Positions 27,227-36,666 of a stretch of 64,000 bases of DNA are shown piece by piece. The DNA is taken from the NCBI RefSeq assembly GCF_030020805.1, contig NZ_CP125098.1, positions 3,247,501 to 3,311,500 of the forward strand. The letters run 5' to 3'. This DNA comes from Paenibacillus sp. RC67. GTDB taxonomy: Bacteria; Bacillota; Bacilli; Paenibacillales; NBRC-103111. The notes below the pieces were generated by a model. That model saw only the letters and a list, made by a program, of their open reading frames with translations, was not told the DNA's origin and did no database searches. Every line of letters begins with the position of its first letter. Within the stretch, counting starts at the first letter, position 1. A program made the position numbers and the translations under genes.

Positions 27227-27679
27227 TTGAACCGACCGTTATTGAGAGCAGAAGCCATCATCATTAGCTCTGATAGAGAAAGGATTCTAGTTCAATGCGA
27301 TGATGAAGAAACCTTCTATCGATTTCCTGGTGGTGGGATAGAATTTGGTGAAACGGCCTCAGAAGCGATCCAAAGGGAGCTAATCGAAGAGTACGAATTG
27401 CAAGCGGACATTGGCCCGCTGGCGTGTCTTAATGAAAGCATAGTGGAATATGACGGGAAGAAAAGGCATGATTGTACTATTTTACATCGGGGCTCCATTA
27501 ATGATGCGTTCATTCCAGATTCCATAGACCATAAGGAACGGCAGGGTATCAAGCTGACTTGGCGAACATGGGAACAATTACAGCAAAAGCCTTTGTATCC
27601 TGAGGGGATATTGGAGTTTCTTCTAGAGAGGAAAGATTCGGTGCTTCATTCGGTAGTTAAGAAAAACTACGCTGAGTAA
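27227..27679 (+). CDS. NUDIX hydrolase
   Basis: A 150-residue protein with a Nudix box GGGIEFGETASEAIQRELIE followed by EYEL, carrying the REL-x-EE core with Gln before it. The start is TTG 27227 behind AAGGGGGAT. The substrate is unknown. It follows the kinase with only 38 bases between and may be the last gene of the same transcript. Confidence 0.85.
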   Translation: MNRPLLRAEAIIISSDRERILVQCDDEETFYRFPGGGIEFGETASEAIQRELIEEYELQADIGPLACLNESIVEYDGKKRHDCTILHRGSINDAFIPDSIDHKERQGIKLTWRTWEQLQQKPLYPEGILEFLLERKDSVLHSVVKKNYAE

Positions 27680-27735
27680 CCTGTTTAAAAATAACCAGGG
27701 CGATGTAGATGCAAAACTATAAGGGAGAGATAAAG

Positions 27736-28326
27736 ATGAAGAAACCTCAACTTGTTTTAGATGCGGCCGGTGTTATAGTAACGAACTTGTCTCCATCATT
27801 CTGGCAAGAAGAGGTTGCTGCCGCTGCAAATATTCCATATGAAGACGTGAAAGCTCTGTTTAAAAAAGAAATGCGTCTTAGACTATGGAATGGGGAAGTC
27901 AGTTTGGATGACTTCTGGAGCTGGCTCTTTAATCACTTCCCTGTACTTGATCAGGTACATATGAAAACCTGTATGGATAGGCATTTGGTTGCGTTGCCTG
28001 CGTTGGAACTTATTCCGCAATGGAGTGCACTCGCGGATATCCATATTCTCAGCAACCATCGTGCGGAGTGGTTGACACCCTTACTTGAGCCTGTAGCCAA
28101 TAACCTTAAGAGCGTCACCATCTCTAGTGAAGCGGGCTGCTGCAAACCGGAATCAAGGATTTATCATCTTGTCCGTAATCATTTTGAAGATACTACAGCA
28201 AAGATTATCTACGTCGACGATCAAGAGAAAAACCTGGTGGAACCCAAGAGAATGGGTTGGCATACGATTATTGCTGATGAAGACGGTAGGTGGATTTCAG
28301 AGGTAGGGAAGTTGTTGAATGAGTAA
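27736..28326 (+). CDS. HAD-superfamily hydrolase with altered motif I
   Basis: A 196-residue HAD protein. ATG 27736 follows AGGGAGAG. Motif I reads LVLDAAGVIV: the nucleophile Asp is present but the second Asp of phosphatases is Ala, as in haloacid dehalogenases (D-A-Y-G). Motif II is ILSNHR, motif III is the Lys in CCKPES, and motif IV is IIYVDDQEKN. The Asp-less second position suggests a non-phosphatase reaction or a weak enzyme. The substrate is unknown. Confidence 0.8.
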   Translation: MKKPQLVLDAAGVIVTNLSPSFWQEEVAAAANIPYEDVKALFKKEMRLRLWNGEVSLDDFWSWLFNHFPVLDQVHMKTCMDRHLVALPALELIPQWSALADIHILSNHRAEWLTPLLEPVANNLKSVTISSEAGCCKPESRIYHLVRNHFEDTTAKIIYVDDQEKNLVEPKRMGWHTIIADEDGRWISEVGKLLNE

Positions 28327-28384
28327 GGTTAGCGATTCATTAGGCAACACAGGAAACCTAACAGGACGAAGTCTATGGAATATA

Positions 28385-28413
28385 TTTACATATATCAATT
28401 AAGCTTATAAAAT
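28385..28413 (+). promoter_or_regulatory. Sigma-A-like promoter of the nuclease gene
   Basis: TTTACA (28385-28390) and TAAAAT (28408-28413) are separated by 17 bases, each matching 5 of 6 consensus positions. They lie 32 bases upstream of the TTG start. Confidence 0.55.
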
Positions 28414-28444
28414 ATAGATACACTAACGAAGGGCAGGCAGCGTT

Positions 28445-28879
28445 TTGAAAAAGCGTAGGCATAAGTTCTTATACACCATCGCACTTGGAATATCCGTTTT
28501 TATTGGTTCCGTATTTTATGAGAAACATTATGATCATGTCGAAACAAGCAGCACCGCTAATGTGCAATTGATTTTTCCAACAGATCGATTTCCCGAAACA
28601 GCACAGCATATCAAGGACGCCATAGCGTCTGGTGAATCCTCTATTTGTACCATCGATCGCAAAGGAGCGGAAGATAATCGGAAGAAATCGCTCCATGCCA
28701 TTCCTACCAAAAAAGGCTACGATCGTGACGAGTGGCCAATGGCCATGTGCAGTGAAGGCGGAGAAGGCGCTGATATTCGATACATATCTCCTTCGGACAA
28801 TCGAGGCGCAGGCAGCTGGGTTAGTAATCAGGTAGAAAAGTACCCAGATGGAACTAAAGTGATGTTCATTGTTAAATAA
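28445..28879 (+). CDS. NucA/NucB-type extracellular deoxyribonuclease
   Basis: A 144-residue protein beginning with TTG 28445 and an N-terminal signal/anchor (about residues 8-24). The NucA/NucB domain is intact: [20 protein letters not shown] followed by [16 protein letters not shown]. The D-x-W-P and N-R-G-A-G-S-W motifs are the family signature. It degrades DNA outside the cell; the Bacillus subtilis NucB homologue is made during sporulation. It is a single-gene unit with its own promoter. Confidence 0.9.
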   Translation: MKKRRHKFLYTIALGISVFIGSVFYEKHYDHVETSSTANVQLIFPTDRFPETAQHIKDAIASGESSICTIDRKGAEDNRKKSLHAIPTKKGYDRDEWPMAMCSEGGEGADIRYISPSDNRGAGSWVSNQVEKYPDGTKVMFIVK

Positions 28880-28976
28880 CAATGGACTTTTATTATACCA
28901 AGGAAGATGGGGATGGAACTCAACCAGCTTGAGGATCTTTTGGGGTATGTTTGAATTTGAGTTGAGGAGGGGCGCT

Positions 28977-29732
28977 GTGAAAGCTGAGCAATGGATGAAG
29001 ACAATGAATGTGATTTTCGGGGATCTGTTAACACAGTTCGATGAGGGCGAGGAATTTGCCTTCTATAAATATGGGCCGGAGTCCATTCATCGGATTGGTT
29101 ATGCAACGAATATAACTCCTGATATCATCAGGCAAGCAGCTGATCATAAAATAGATCTGATCATGACACATCACGATGCGTGGCATTTTATTTATGGGAT
29201 GAAAGAGGAATGTCACGATTTACTGAGGATTCATGGCATCCATCATTTCTTTGTTCATTTGCCCCTGGATTATGCCGATTTCGGTACATGTCCTTCATTG
29301 CTGAAAGCTATAGGAACGGATAGACTAATTCAACCCTCTATTCATCATGAAACAAGAAGTGTTCCAGGAATTGGTGAATTTAATCTCACGCTGACATTGG
29401 AAGAGCTGCATGAAAGAATGAAAACGGTGCTCGATGAGGATGTTCGAGTGTGGAAACACTCTAATAAACGGATAGAACGAGTTGGTCTTGTGACAGGAGC
29501 AGGCAACTCTACTTTATCGATTCGCGATGCTCACGAAGCAGGATGCGATGTTTATATCACTGGAGAGAAAACCTTATATACGATTCAGTACGCTCAATAC
29601 ATAGGGATGAACTTGATTGTCGGGAGCCATACGTTTACAGAGATTTTTGGCGTCAGATCGCTAACAGAGAAGCTGAGCGAGCGGTTCCCTTATCTAGAAT
29701 TCATTGAGCTGAAGGAAGCTCATATTGAATGA
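28977..29732 (+). CDS. Nif3-like dinuclear metal-centre protein
   Basis: A 251-residue NIF3/YqfO family protein. GTG 28977 is chosen because GAGGAGG lies six bases upstream. The metal ligands are the paired histidines in DLIMTHHDAWHF and the late His/Glu in VGSHTFTE. DVYITGEKTLYTIQYAQ is also typical. It is sometimes annotated as a GTP cyclohydrolase I type 2 homologue. The biochemical role is uncertain. Confidence 0.87.
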   Translation: MKAEQWMKTMNVIFGDLLTQFDEGEEFAFYKYGPESIHRIGYATNITPDIIRQAADHKIDLIMTHHDAWHFIYGMKEECHDLLRIHGIHHFFVHLPLDYADFGTCPSLLKAIGTDRLIQPSIHHETRSVPGIGEFNLTLTLEELHERMKTVLDEDVRVWKHSNKRIERVGLVTGAGNSTLSIRDAHEAGCDVYITGEKTLYTIQYAQYIGMNLIVGSHTFTEIFGVRSLTEKLSERFPYLEFIELKEAHIE

Positions 29733-29733
29733 T

Positions 29734-29767
29734 ACTATGGGGCAGCCTTAAGGGCGTGCCCCATAGT
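29734..29767. terminator. Bidirectional hairpin between convergent genes
   Basis: ACTATGGGGCA pairs perfectly with TGCCCCATAGT (11 bp) around a short loop, between the Nif3 gene and the converging permease gene. No strong T-run on either strand. Confidence 0.65.
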
Positions 29768-29777
29768 TATTGCTTCA

Positions 29778-30560
29778 CTACGAACCTGTTGAACGGTAAT
29801 GCCTCACACCAATATGCCATACTAACAAACATGGAATTAAGAACAGAATTCCTGATAATGGCAAGAGCGCATACAACGGACTGTCCATGCCATCTCGACC
29901 CAGAATATAATTCAAAGGTAAATAATTGACGCAGCCGAAAGGAATGATGAAGGTGAATATTCGTCTTGCCCAGGTGTGATAAATATTCAGAGGGTATTGG
30001 TTCATCTCACGTCCGCCGTCGGTAAAAATGTTGGCAATCTCAAGCCCTTGAACGGTCCAGAAGCTGATTGAGGCAGCCAAAATGAAAATGCCTGTAAAAA
30101 TAACAGCTCCGCTAGCAATCATTAACCCCAAGGTCAATATTTTCAGAAGGGACCAATCCACTGAAATATGCAAGCAAGACCAGACGAGGACAATCCCACA
30201 GAGGAACAGTCGACCTATACGAGCAAATTCAAATTTGGAGCCGAACACTTGAACAACCGTACTTCGAGGACGGACGAGCAGTCTATCGAAGTCACCGCTT
30301 ACAACAAGACTGGCGAAGGTATCGAAGCCGCGTCCAAAGCATTCCGTAATCGAAAAAGCCATATTAGTGACTGCGAAGCATAGCGCCACCTCGTAGAAAC
30401 TCCACCCCTTAACCATACCAAAACGATCAAACATGAAGTACAAGCCTGCAAAAGTCGTAAAAGGCGTCAAGCATTGCCCTAGAGTAAGAAGCAGGAATGA
30501 AGTGCGATATTGCATTTGCCCTTTTAAGAAAAGCATCATGTATTTGAAATAAAGTTTCAT
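29778..30560 (-). CDS. ABC-2-type transporter permease (PF06182)
   Basis: A 260-residue membrane protein with six hydrophobic segments. The features GWSFYEVALCFAVTNMAF and FDRLLVRPRSTVVQVFGSKF match the DUF990/ABC2_membrane_6 family. It is the last gene of a three-gene exporter (ATPase, permease, permease). The gap to the preceding permease is nine bases. The ribosome site GGAGGG is about 13 bases before the ATG. The cargo is unknown. Confidence 0.87.
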   Translation of the reverse strand: MKLYFKYMMLFLKGQMQYRTSFLLLTLGQCLTPFTTFAGLYFMFDRFGMVKGWSFYEVALCFAVTNMAFSITECFGRGFDTFASLVVSGDFDRLLVRPRSTVVQVFGSKFEFARIGRLFLCGIVLVWSCLHISVDWSLLKILTLGLMIASGAVIFTGIFILAASISFWTVQGLEIANIFTDGGREMNQYPLNIYHTWARRIFTFIIPFGCVNYLPLNYILGRDGMDSPLYALLPLSGILFLIPCLLVWHIGVRHYRSTGS

Positions 30561-30569
30561 TTTTTTAAA

Positions 30570-31376
30570 TTACCCTCCTTGCACCACAACGCGTCTTAGT
30601 GCCTTATCCATGGCTACTTTCCCTAGAACAACCAATGCAGCCAACCAGATCAGTTGAAACATTAATCCTTCTACTGCCTCTGACTTCGACAGGTTCCCTG
30701 TGAATACTCGAAACGGAAAATCGGCGGTCCAGTGAAACGGTAACATATATACGATTTGCTGCATCCAGCTAGGCATCAGAGGAACAGGGATAATAAGACC
30801 AGCAAAGAATTCACCGAAGACGCTGAAGACTAATAGCGAGCCCACTGGTGACATTGTTACGAATACCGAGATGTAAATGAGCATGGAGAGGGCAACGATC
30901 ATGAACAAACCGACCATAAGCACAGTGAGAAATAGCAGAAATGAGGTGAAATCCGGAGGAAGCTTCAGCCCGTAAGGTTCAGGCAGGAAAAACACCACGA
31001 TCAGAATGGGGAAGCAGCGCAGAAGAGCGCTCGATAGTCGTTGGGCCAGCAGTTTGGCATACCAGAGTCCATATAGGCCGCTTGGCCTGCATAGTTCATA
31101 AGCGATATTGCCGGTTGTGATGAGCTGGAACAGTTCATTGTCTCTAAGCCATAGTACAACAAGTGCGAGGAAACCTTGTTTAAGCCATGTATAGGTGACT
31201 ACTTGGGAGAGGGTCATCGGCGGTTCTTGTGTAGCGTGGCCATAGAACGCCTCAAAGATCATAATAAACATAAAGCCGAAGAAAAATTGGGTTCCGATGC
31301 CTGCGAGTGCCGCTGCACGGTATTGAAGTCCAGTGTTGATACGAAGTTTGAAAACCGCTATGTATCCTTTCATCAT
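30570..31376 (-). CDS. ABC-2-type transporter permease (PF06182)
   Basis: A 268-residue membrane protein with six helices, paired with the permease downstream. GNIAYELCRPSGLYGLWYAK is the family's conserved amphipathic segment, matching the RPRS segment of its partner. The start overlaps the stop of the ATPase gene by four bases (ATGA), so the two are translationally coupled. Together they would form a heterodimeric exporter channel. Confidence 0.87.
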   Translation of the reverse strand: MMKGYIAVFKLRINTGLQYRAAALAGIGTQFFFGFMFIMIFEAFYGHATQEPPMTLSQVVTYTWLKQGFLALVVLWLRDNELFQLITTGNIAYELCRPSGLYGLWYAKLLAQRLSSALLRCFPILIVVFFLPEPYGLKLPPDFTSFLLFLTVLMVGLFMIVALSMLIYISVFVTMSPVGSLLVFSVFGEFFAGLIIPVPLMPSWMQQIVYMLPFHWTADFPFRVFTGNLSKSEAVEGLMFQLIWLAALVVLGKVAMDKALRRVVVQGG

Positions 31377-32350
31377 AACTGGTACTCCTTATACATTTGA
31401 ACAATGATGTCTTCTATGGGCTGTGTATCGATCGTTACGTCCAGCAATTCGACTTGGGAGGAAAGCCTCGTCAGAGCTTCCGATATCATGATTTGCTCTG
31501 TATCGACGCTTAGAATGGCCCGTTCCGGCGTCCATGACATTAGCGTTGCGCCTGGTATTTGAAGCGGGCTGTTGTTCTCTCGGTATTCTGCTGTTATGGT
31601 TCTTCTAGTACCAAAACGTCCCCGTAAGCCCTGAATGCTGCCATCATAGAGCAGAGTTCCTTTACCAATTAGTAAAATCCGATCTGCAAGAGCTTCGATA
31701 TCATTCATATCGTGAGTCGTTAGAATGACGGTGACGCCTTTCTCCTTGTTGATTGTTTTAATAAAATGACGTACTGCGATTTTGGAAACCGCATCGAGAC
31801 CGATAGTTGGCTCATCGAGAAACAGGATGCTTGGGTTATGAAGCAATGAAGCTGCGATTTCGCAGCGCATTCGTTGACCTAGACTGAGCTGACGAACCGG
31901 GGTGTTAATGATACTTCCCAGATCAAGCGAATCAATAAGAAGTGAAAGCGAGCTTTTGTATTCTGACTGGGGTACGTTATAAATATCGCGCAGCAGCTCG
32001 AATGAATCCATCACGGGTACATCCCACCATAGCTGGGAGCGCTGCCCAAACACGACCCCAATGTTCTTAACGTAGGGTACCCGATCCAACCATGGTGTAA
32101 AACCCTTAATAGTGCAGGTTCCTCGATCTGGTACTAGAATACCGCTCATAACCTTGATCGTGGTCGATTTGCCAGCTCCATTGGGACCAATGTAGCCGAC
32201 GATTTCTCCCGGTTCGATGGAAAATGAGATATCCTGAAGCGCTTCCACAACAGTGAATTCTCGATGAAACAATGATTTAATCGCATGACTTAGACCTGAT
32301 GTGCGTTTGGCCACCAGGAACGACTTGCTAATTCCGTTTACGGTTATCAA
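31373..32350 (-). CDS. ABC exporter ATP-binding protein
   Basis: A 325-residue ATPase of the ABC-2 exporter type. TTG 32350 is chosen over the longer frame because TGGAGGT lies seven bases upstream and the fold begins ITVNGISKSF. Walker A is GYIGPNGAGKSTT, the Q-loop follows, the signature is LSLGQRMRCE, and Walker B is ILFLDEPTIGLD with the H-loop in TTHD. The C-terminus is extended, as in NatA-type proteins. It energises the two permeases downstream. Confidence 0.93.
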   Translation of the reverse strand: MITVNGISKSFLVAKRTSGLSHAIKSLFHREFTVVEALQDISFSIEPGEIVGYIGPNGAGKSTTIKVMSGILVPDRGTCTIKGFTPWLDRVPYVKNIGVVFGQRSQLWWDVPVMDSFELLRDIYNVPQSEYKSSLSLLIDSLDLGSIINTPVRQLSLGQRMRCEIAASLLHNPSILFLDEPTIGLDAVSKIAVRHFIKTINKEKGVTVILTTHDMNDIEALADRILLIGKGTLLYDGSIQGLRGRFGTRRTITAEYRENNSPLQIPGATLMSWTPERAILSVDTEQIMISEALTRLSSQVELLDVTIDTQPIEDIIVQMYKEYQL

Positions 32351-32543
32351 GCTTGAAACCTCCATTCTTTTTAGAGAGACGGAAGGAAATGATACCACTA
32401 ATAGTAAATATGTGTCAATAATTTTTTTGGAATTGGGTTTGAACTGCCTTTAGCTTAAAAGGACTACTGTTCTATTTATTATTGAATGGTATAATAAACT
32501 AATATTAGTAATTTATAGTAAGATGAACCGAGGGAGATGGAGT

Positions 32544-33326
32544 ATGAACACTATGATTAGTCCGATCATGCCGAATGTGGAAAGTGTATTTATTCACGTG
32601 TCCGATCTACAGAAATCGGCTGAGTGGTACAGCATGGTCATGGGATTGCCATTGCTGCAAGAACGGTTGAATGGAGGGAATGTGTACTGGTTCATGCTTG
32701 AAGGGGGAACGGGGATTATTCTCGATGATAATTCTAGTAACGAGCCGGATGTACCCCATGTGAGGTTCATGTACAAGACCTTGGATATCAGGGCAGCTCA
32801 TCAGTATATGATGAATCATGAAATCAGTTCACTATCTTCTATCGATACCCCTCATCAAGGACTTTCGTTTTTTAGATTTACGGATGCGGACGGCAATTCG
32901 CTAATGGTAACCCAATCGGATTACAAATCAGAAGTGGTTAAGCCTCTAGATTCCGCGAATAGTCCCATTCGGAACCGAATAAGCGGAATTTTTTTGAATG
33001 TAACAGATATGAACCGGGCTATGCGTTTTCATAGAAAAGTATTAGGTCTGCCTTATGATGCTGAGCTTGGGCAGGAAGTGTCTATTCATCCGATACCGAT
33101 GAGCGTTGGTGCTAACGTTTTATTGGATAACAACCGTTTCCGACACGGTGATAATTACGAGACGCTTTTCATGTTGGCTACTTCCGATGTAGAAGCAGCA
33201 AAGGAATATTTGCAATCGAACTCCGTGTCTATATTCACAGACATTGAAAGATATGGCGACATGGCCTTCTTTACGGTTAAAGATCCGGATGACAACGTCA
33301 TTATGATATGTTCAGATGCGAGATAA
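32544..33326 (+). CDS. VOC-family (glyoxalase/bleomycin-resistance-like) protein, two domains
   Basis: A 260-residue protein with two tandem VOC modules, about residues 8-130 and 140-258. They begin VESVFIHVSDLQKSAEWY and GIFLNVTDMNRAMRFHRKVL. ATG 32544 is preferred because GAGGGAG lies seven bases upstream. VOC proteins include metal-dependent dioxygenases, isomerases and resistance proteins; no function can be assigned. It is divergent from the exporter operon, sharing a 193-base gap. Confidence 0.85.
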   Translation: MNTMISPIMPNVESVFIHVSDLQKSAEWYSMVMGLPLLQERLNGGNVYWFMLEGGTGIILDDNSSNEPDVPHVRFMYKTLDIRAAHQYMMNHEISSLSSIDTPHQGLSFFRFTDADGNSLMVTQSDYKSEVVKPLDSANSPIRNRISGIFLNVTDMNRAMRFHRKVLGLPYDAELGQEVSIHPIPMSVGANVLLDNNRFRHGDNYETLFMLATSDVEAAKEYLQSNSVSIFTDIERYGDMAFFTVKDPDDNVIMICSDAR

Positions 33327-33792
33327 TGACGTGACGATCTAATATAGTCAGTTGAGAGGTTGCTGGATTTGTTTTATCGGCAGCCTATTCGACATGTTTT
33401 AAATCGGTTTGAATTGTTGGATTGTATTTACAAATCGCATGTCTGGAATCGAGTAACCAGAAGGAATTTCCCTAATAATATGATCCCAAAGAGGGACGTC
33501 CGTTATATTAGGTATCGAGGGGGTATTTTGCAGAAAAAGAGAGTTATAAGAAGGAGGCAGTACATGGTTTGCATGATGCACATGCTTTCCATTGCTGCTT
33601 TTTTTGTGATTTCTCTTAGTGTTCTTCTTTTTCGTCGTTCTTTTTATTAATTTGTGCTTAGAGTGCTGATTTAATGTTTTTTTTTATTCACGATCCCACG
33701 TTTCATTTTATATTTTCGTTTTAAGGAAGGCTTTCCTTTTTTGGAGTTACGTATTATTCCTAATCGGACCTGCTTGATTTTCATCCTCAACT
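33327..33792. other. Gap without an assured gene
   Basis: This stretch contains one open frame (33360-33650, 96 codons, TTG start) with many Arg residues and a hydrophobic C-terminus. I do not trust it: it has no strong ribosome site and no recognised family. Several T-rich runs near 33680 could end the minus-strand glycosyltransferase transcript. Confidence 0.4.
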
Positions 33793-35067
33793 TCAATCGC
33801 CTCCCATACCCGCAGTCCGAACGTTTTTACTCTCACTTCGCTGGCTATTGATCTGTATTGCTCGTTTGTATATCCGAATATTGCGCTCGGTCATCGCTGA
33901 GAGTGACCAGTATTTGCTCGCCCACACTTGGGCATGGTAACCTAGACGATTGCACAGTCCTGGATCATCCAGTGTCATTTTTAGATGTTGGTATAGTTGT
34001 TCATGATTACCAGCTTCAGAGATTAACCCCGTAAGTCGATCTGCCACCATTTCGGGAATACCGCCGGCATCACTGACTAGAACCGGTTTTCCGGCTATTT
34101 GTGCCTCCATTACAGCAAAGGGCTGGTTATCCTGTAGACTAGGCAATACGAAGAGATCAGCCATCTTGAGCAATGCAGGAACGTCTGCCCGGTTTCCTAA
34201 GAAGACTACTTGCTGATCGAGTCCTAATGATTGGCTTAGCTGCTTAAACTCATTTGCGAGCGCTCCATCTCCTGCCAACCAGCAAACCCAGTCCTTGCGT
34301 TCTGCTGCTAATTTCCCCAAAGCATGCAATAAATGTACATGGCCTTTGACAACGTCAAACCGTGCAGAACAAAGAATCACTTTCTTACCCAATGGCTTGG
34401 TAATATTTGATGAATTCTGAACAGTCTGTTTCAAATGATCGACATCAATACCATAGGGGGCAACCATGAGGTGATGAGCGGGAACTTGAAAATCTTTAAT
34501 AAGAAGTTGCTTGAGCCAATTGGAAGGGGTAATTGTGACTTCGCTTGAGGTTGCACCGATGTACTCACGGCTGGCCGAATAATGCCACAGCAGCGAACTG
34601 CGATCTTGCTCTGGAATACCCATCTCTTTAAGCTTTACAAACCATTCCATGGCCAAGCATCCATGCATAGTCGTAACTAGCGCAACGCCTGGAGGCCTAA
34701 CTCTAGATATAGCATGAGCCGAAATAATATCCTGTGCATGAATGATATCATATTGTTTCAACCCCCAACTTGCAGCCGCGATTTCAAGGCAATATCGATC
34801 AATTTCGCTGGTTCTAATCCAAGGATCAAGTCCTGGAAGATGCTGATCAAAGAAAAGGTTAGCTCTTTCCGATATAATCGGGGCAATTTTATTTTTTTCA
34901 AGGACGAAAGATTGTGAAGGAACATAGTAGGATTGAGCATCCGGTGTCGGACAAAATAAATCAACATGATGCCCTTCACGCTCCAGCCCTTTCCGAAGCT
35001 GATCTACGTAAGTACTTACACCTCCAACATGAGGGAGACCCCAACTACAGACAATGAGTATTTTCAT
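33793..35067 (-). CDS. GT4-family glycosyltransferase
   Basis: A 424-residue glycosyltransferase of fold GT-B. ATG 35067 follows AAGGGAGG and starts MKILIVCSWGLPHVGGVSTY, the usual GGVSTY donor/acceptor loop. The C-terminal domain has VLPSLQDNQPFAVMEAQIAG (E-x7-E type) and DAGGIPEMV. It transfers a sugar from a nucleotide donor to an unknown acceptor. It is clearly paralogous to the genes at 37671 and 38867 (similar N-termini, SHW/SNWLK and NQPF/NLPY motifs). It is divergent from the sugar dehydrogenase operon. Confidence 0.93.
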   Translation of the reverse strand: MKILIVCSWGLPHVGGVSTYVDQLRKGLEREGHHVDLFCPTPDAQSYYVPSQSFVLEKNKIAPIISERANLFFDQHLPGLDPWIRTSEIDRYCLEIAAASWGLKQYDIIHAQDIISAHAISRVRPPGVALVTTMHGCLAMEWFVKLKEMGIPEQDRSSLLWHYSASREYIGATSSEVTITPSNWLKQLLIKDFQVPAHHLMVAPYGIDVDHLKQTVQNSSNITKPLGKKVILCSARFDVVKGHVHLLHALGKLAAERKDWVCWLAGDGALANEFKQLSQSLGLDQQVVFLGNRADVPALLKMADLFVLPSLQDNQPFAVMEAQIAGKPVLVSDAGGIPEMVADRLTGLISEAGNHEQLYQHLKMTLDDPGLCNRLGYHAQVWASKYWSLSAMTERNIRIYKRAIQINSQRSESKNVRTAGMGGD

Positions 35068-35367
35068 AATCGTTCCTCCCTTAGTGAAGAGTCTATACAT
35101 CGTATGAACAGCAAACGAGGAATGAGAGGTACATCCACCCGTTTTTTAGAAGAATCCTGCTAGACGATAGGCTATATACCTTTAAGGTGAGTTATATTCA
35201 TTGTTAAATGAAGTCGAAAATATCCATTTGGAAGGTTTTTCGAGTTGGATTTCTCCTTCATGCAAGACAAACCCCTATATTTTTTTAGACAGGCATTCAT
35301 CTATACAGAAGGGGAGTGAGATGCGTACCATGGTACAGATTCAACTAGACAAGGGAGGAAGTCTGTT

Positions 35368-36639
35368 ATGAGCCATCCATCCTCATTCAGCATAGGAATT
35401 GTAGGGCTGGGCTATGTGGGATTACCACTTGCCAAATTATTTCTTGAAAAGGGGCATACCGTGCACGGGATTGATATTGATGCCAATAGGGTGAACTCAT
35501 TATTGAAAAGGCAAACTTATTTATCTGATTTCTCCCGCTCGGATGTAAAAGATATGTTCACGAAGAACAGTTTTTTCGTTAGCAGTTCCTTTGAATCGAT
35601 TGAGCACGTAGATGCGGTCCTTATATGCGTGCCTACACCACTGACAGAAAACCATGAACCGGATCTTAATTATGTCATAGGGGCAATTAAAAGTACGCTT
35701 CCGCATTTGCAGCCGGGACAGCTTATTGTTCTTGAAAGCTCCACCTTTCCGGGAACGGTTGATAACATCCTGCTTCCATTAATAGAATCGGAAGGCTTTG
35801 TTGTCGGAAGAGATGTATTGTTGGCCTACTCTCCAGAAAGAATCGATCCTGGGAGCCACTGGAAGCTGGAGGACATACCTAAGATCGTTGGTGGCGTCAC
35901 GTCCATATGCACGGAGAGAGCCAGACAAATATACGAAAGTGCGTTTTCCAACGTCGTAGTCGTTTCGTCACCACGTGTTGCCGAGATGACGAAATTGCTG
36001 GAGAACAGCCAAAGATTTATAAACATTTCCTTTATGAACAGTCTCGTAGCCCTATGTGAAGCGATGAACATTAATCTGTGGGAGGTTATTGATGCAGCCG
36101 GTACGAAGCCCTATGGATTTATGAAGTATTATCCTGGTCCTGGCATTGGTGGACATTGCATCCCGGTAGATCCGATCTACCTGCTGTGGGCTGCAAAAAA
36201 CTACGAAATGGAGCTTCCGTTTATTGAACTGAGCCAGCAAGTGAACGACAAGATGCCGGAATATGTAATGGAAAAGGTAAAAAGACATTTAGCCAAGTCA
36301 ACGGACGGAAATCATATTCTCATCATTGGTGTGACTTATAAAAAGAATGTGAATGATATTCGAGAGTCCAGTGCACCAACAATTATAGCAGGGCTATTAG
36401 AAAGCGGATATAAGGTAAGCTATCACGATCCTTATGTGGAGGAGCTTCAAATAGGGGACTGCCAGCTTAAAAGTACACCTTTAACAGCCAGAAACATGAA
36501 AAACTACGCTTGCACGGTCATCCTGACGGATCATTCTCATATCCCTTATGAGCTGCTTGTAGCTCATTCTCCGCTAGTCATTGATTTTCGCAATGCAACC
36601 AAGCATTTGAAAGACCGAAACAATGTCATTGTACTTTAA
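35368..36639 (+). CDS. UDP-sugar/GDP-sugar dehydrogenase
   Basis: A 423-residue NAD-dependent nucleotide-sugar dehydrogenase. The NAD fold is IGIVGLGYVGLPLAKLFLEK at the N-terminus. PGPGIGGHCIPVDPIYL has the catalytic Cys at residue 264. The C-terminal domain carries KNVNDIRESSAPTII. The pattern resembles the WecC/TviB/WbpA class, which oxidises UDP-GlcNAc or UDP-ManNAc to the uronic acid, more than UDP-glucose dehydrogenase, but this is not decisive. It starts a run of sugar genes and would supply an acidic sugar to the glycosyltransferases beside it. Confidence 0.92.
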   Translation: MSHPSSFSIGIVGLGYVGLPLAKLFLEKGHTVHGIDIDANRVNSLLKRQTYLSDFSRSDVKDMFTKNSFFVSSSFESIEHVDAVLICVPTPLTENHEPDLNYVIGAIKSTLPHLQPGQLIVLESSTFPGTVDNILLPLIESEGFVVGRDVLLAYSPERIDPGSHWKLEDIPKIVGGVTSICTERARQIYESAFSNVVVVSSPRVAEMTKLLENSQRFINISFMNSLVALCEAMNINLWEVIDAAGTKPYGFMKYYPGPGIGGHCIPVDPIYLLWAAKNYEMELPFIELSQQVNDKMPEYVMEKVKRHLAKSTDGNHILIIGVTYKKNVNDIRESSAPTIIAGLLESGYKVSYHDPYVEELQIGDCQLKSTPLTARNMKNYACTVILTDHSHIPYELLVAHSPLVIDFRNATKHLKDRNNVIVL

Positions 36640-36666
36640 TGATGGGTTGAGAGGAGCAGCTGAAGG

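Noticed and set aside
32466..32495. TATAAT at 32490-32495 as a promoter of the VOC gene
   Set aside because: The -10 box is exact but no acceptable -35 box is found at 16-18 bases, so I did not list it.
33360..33650. Open frame of 96 codons with TTG start
   Set aside because: No strong ribosome site, no recognised family, odd Arg-rich composition; probably chance in a gap.
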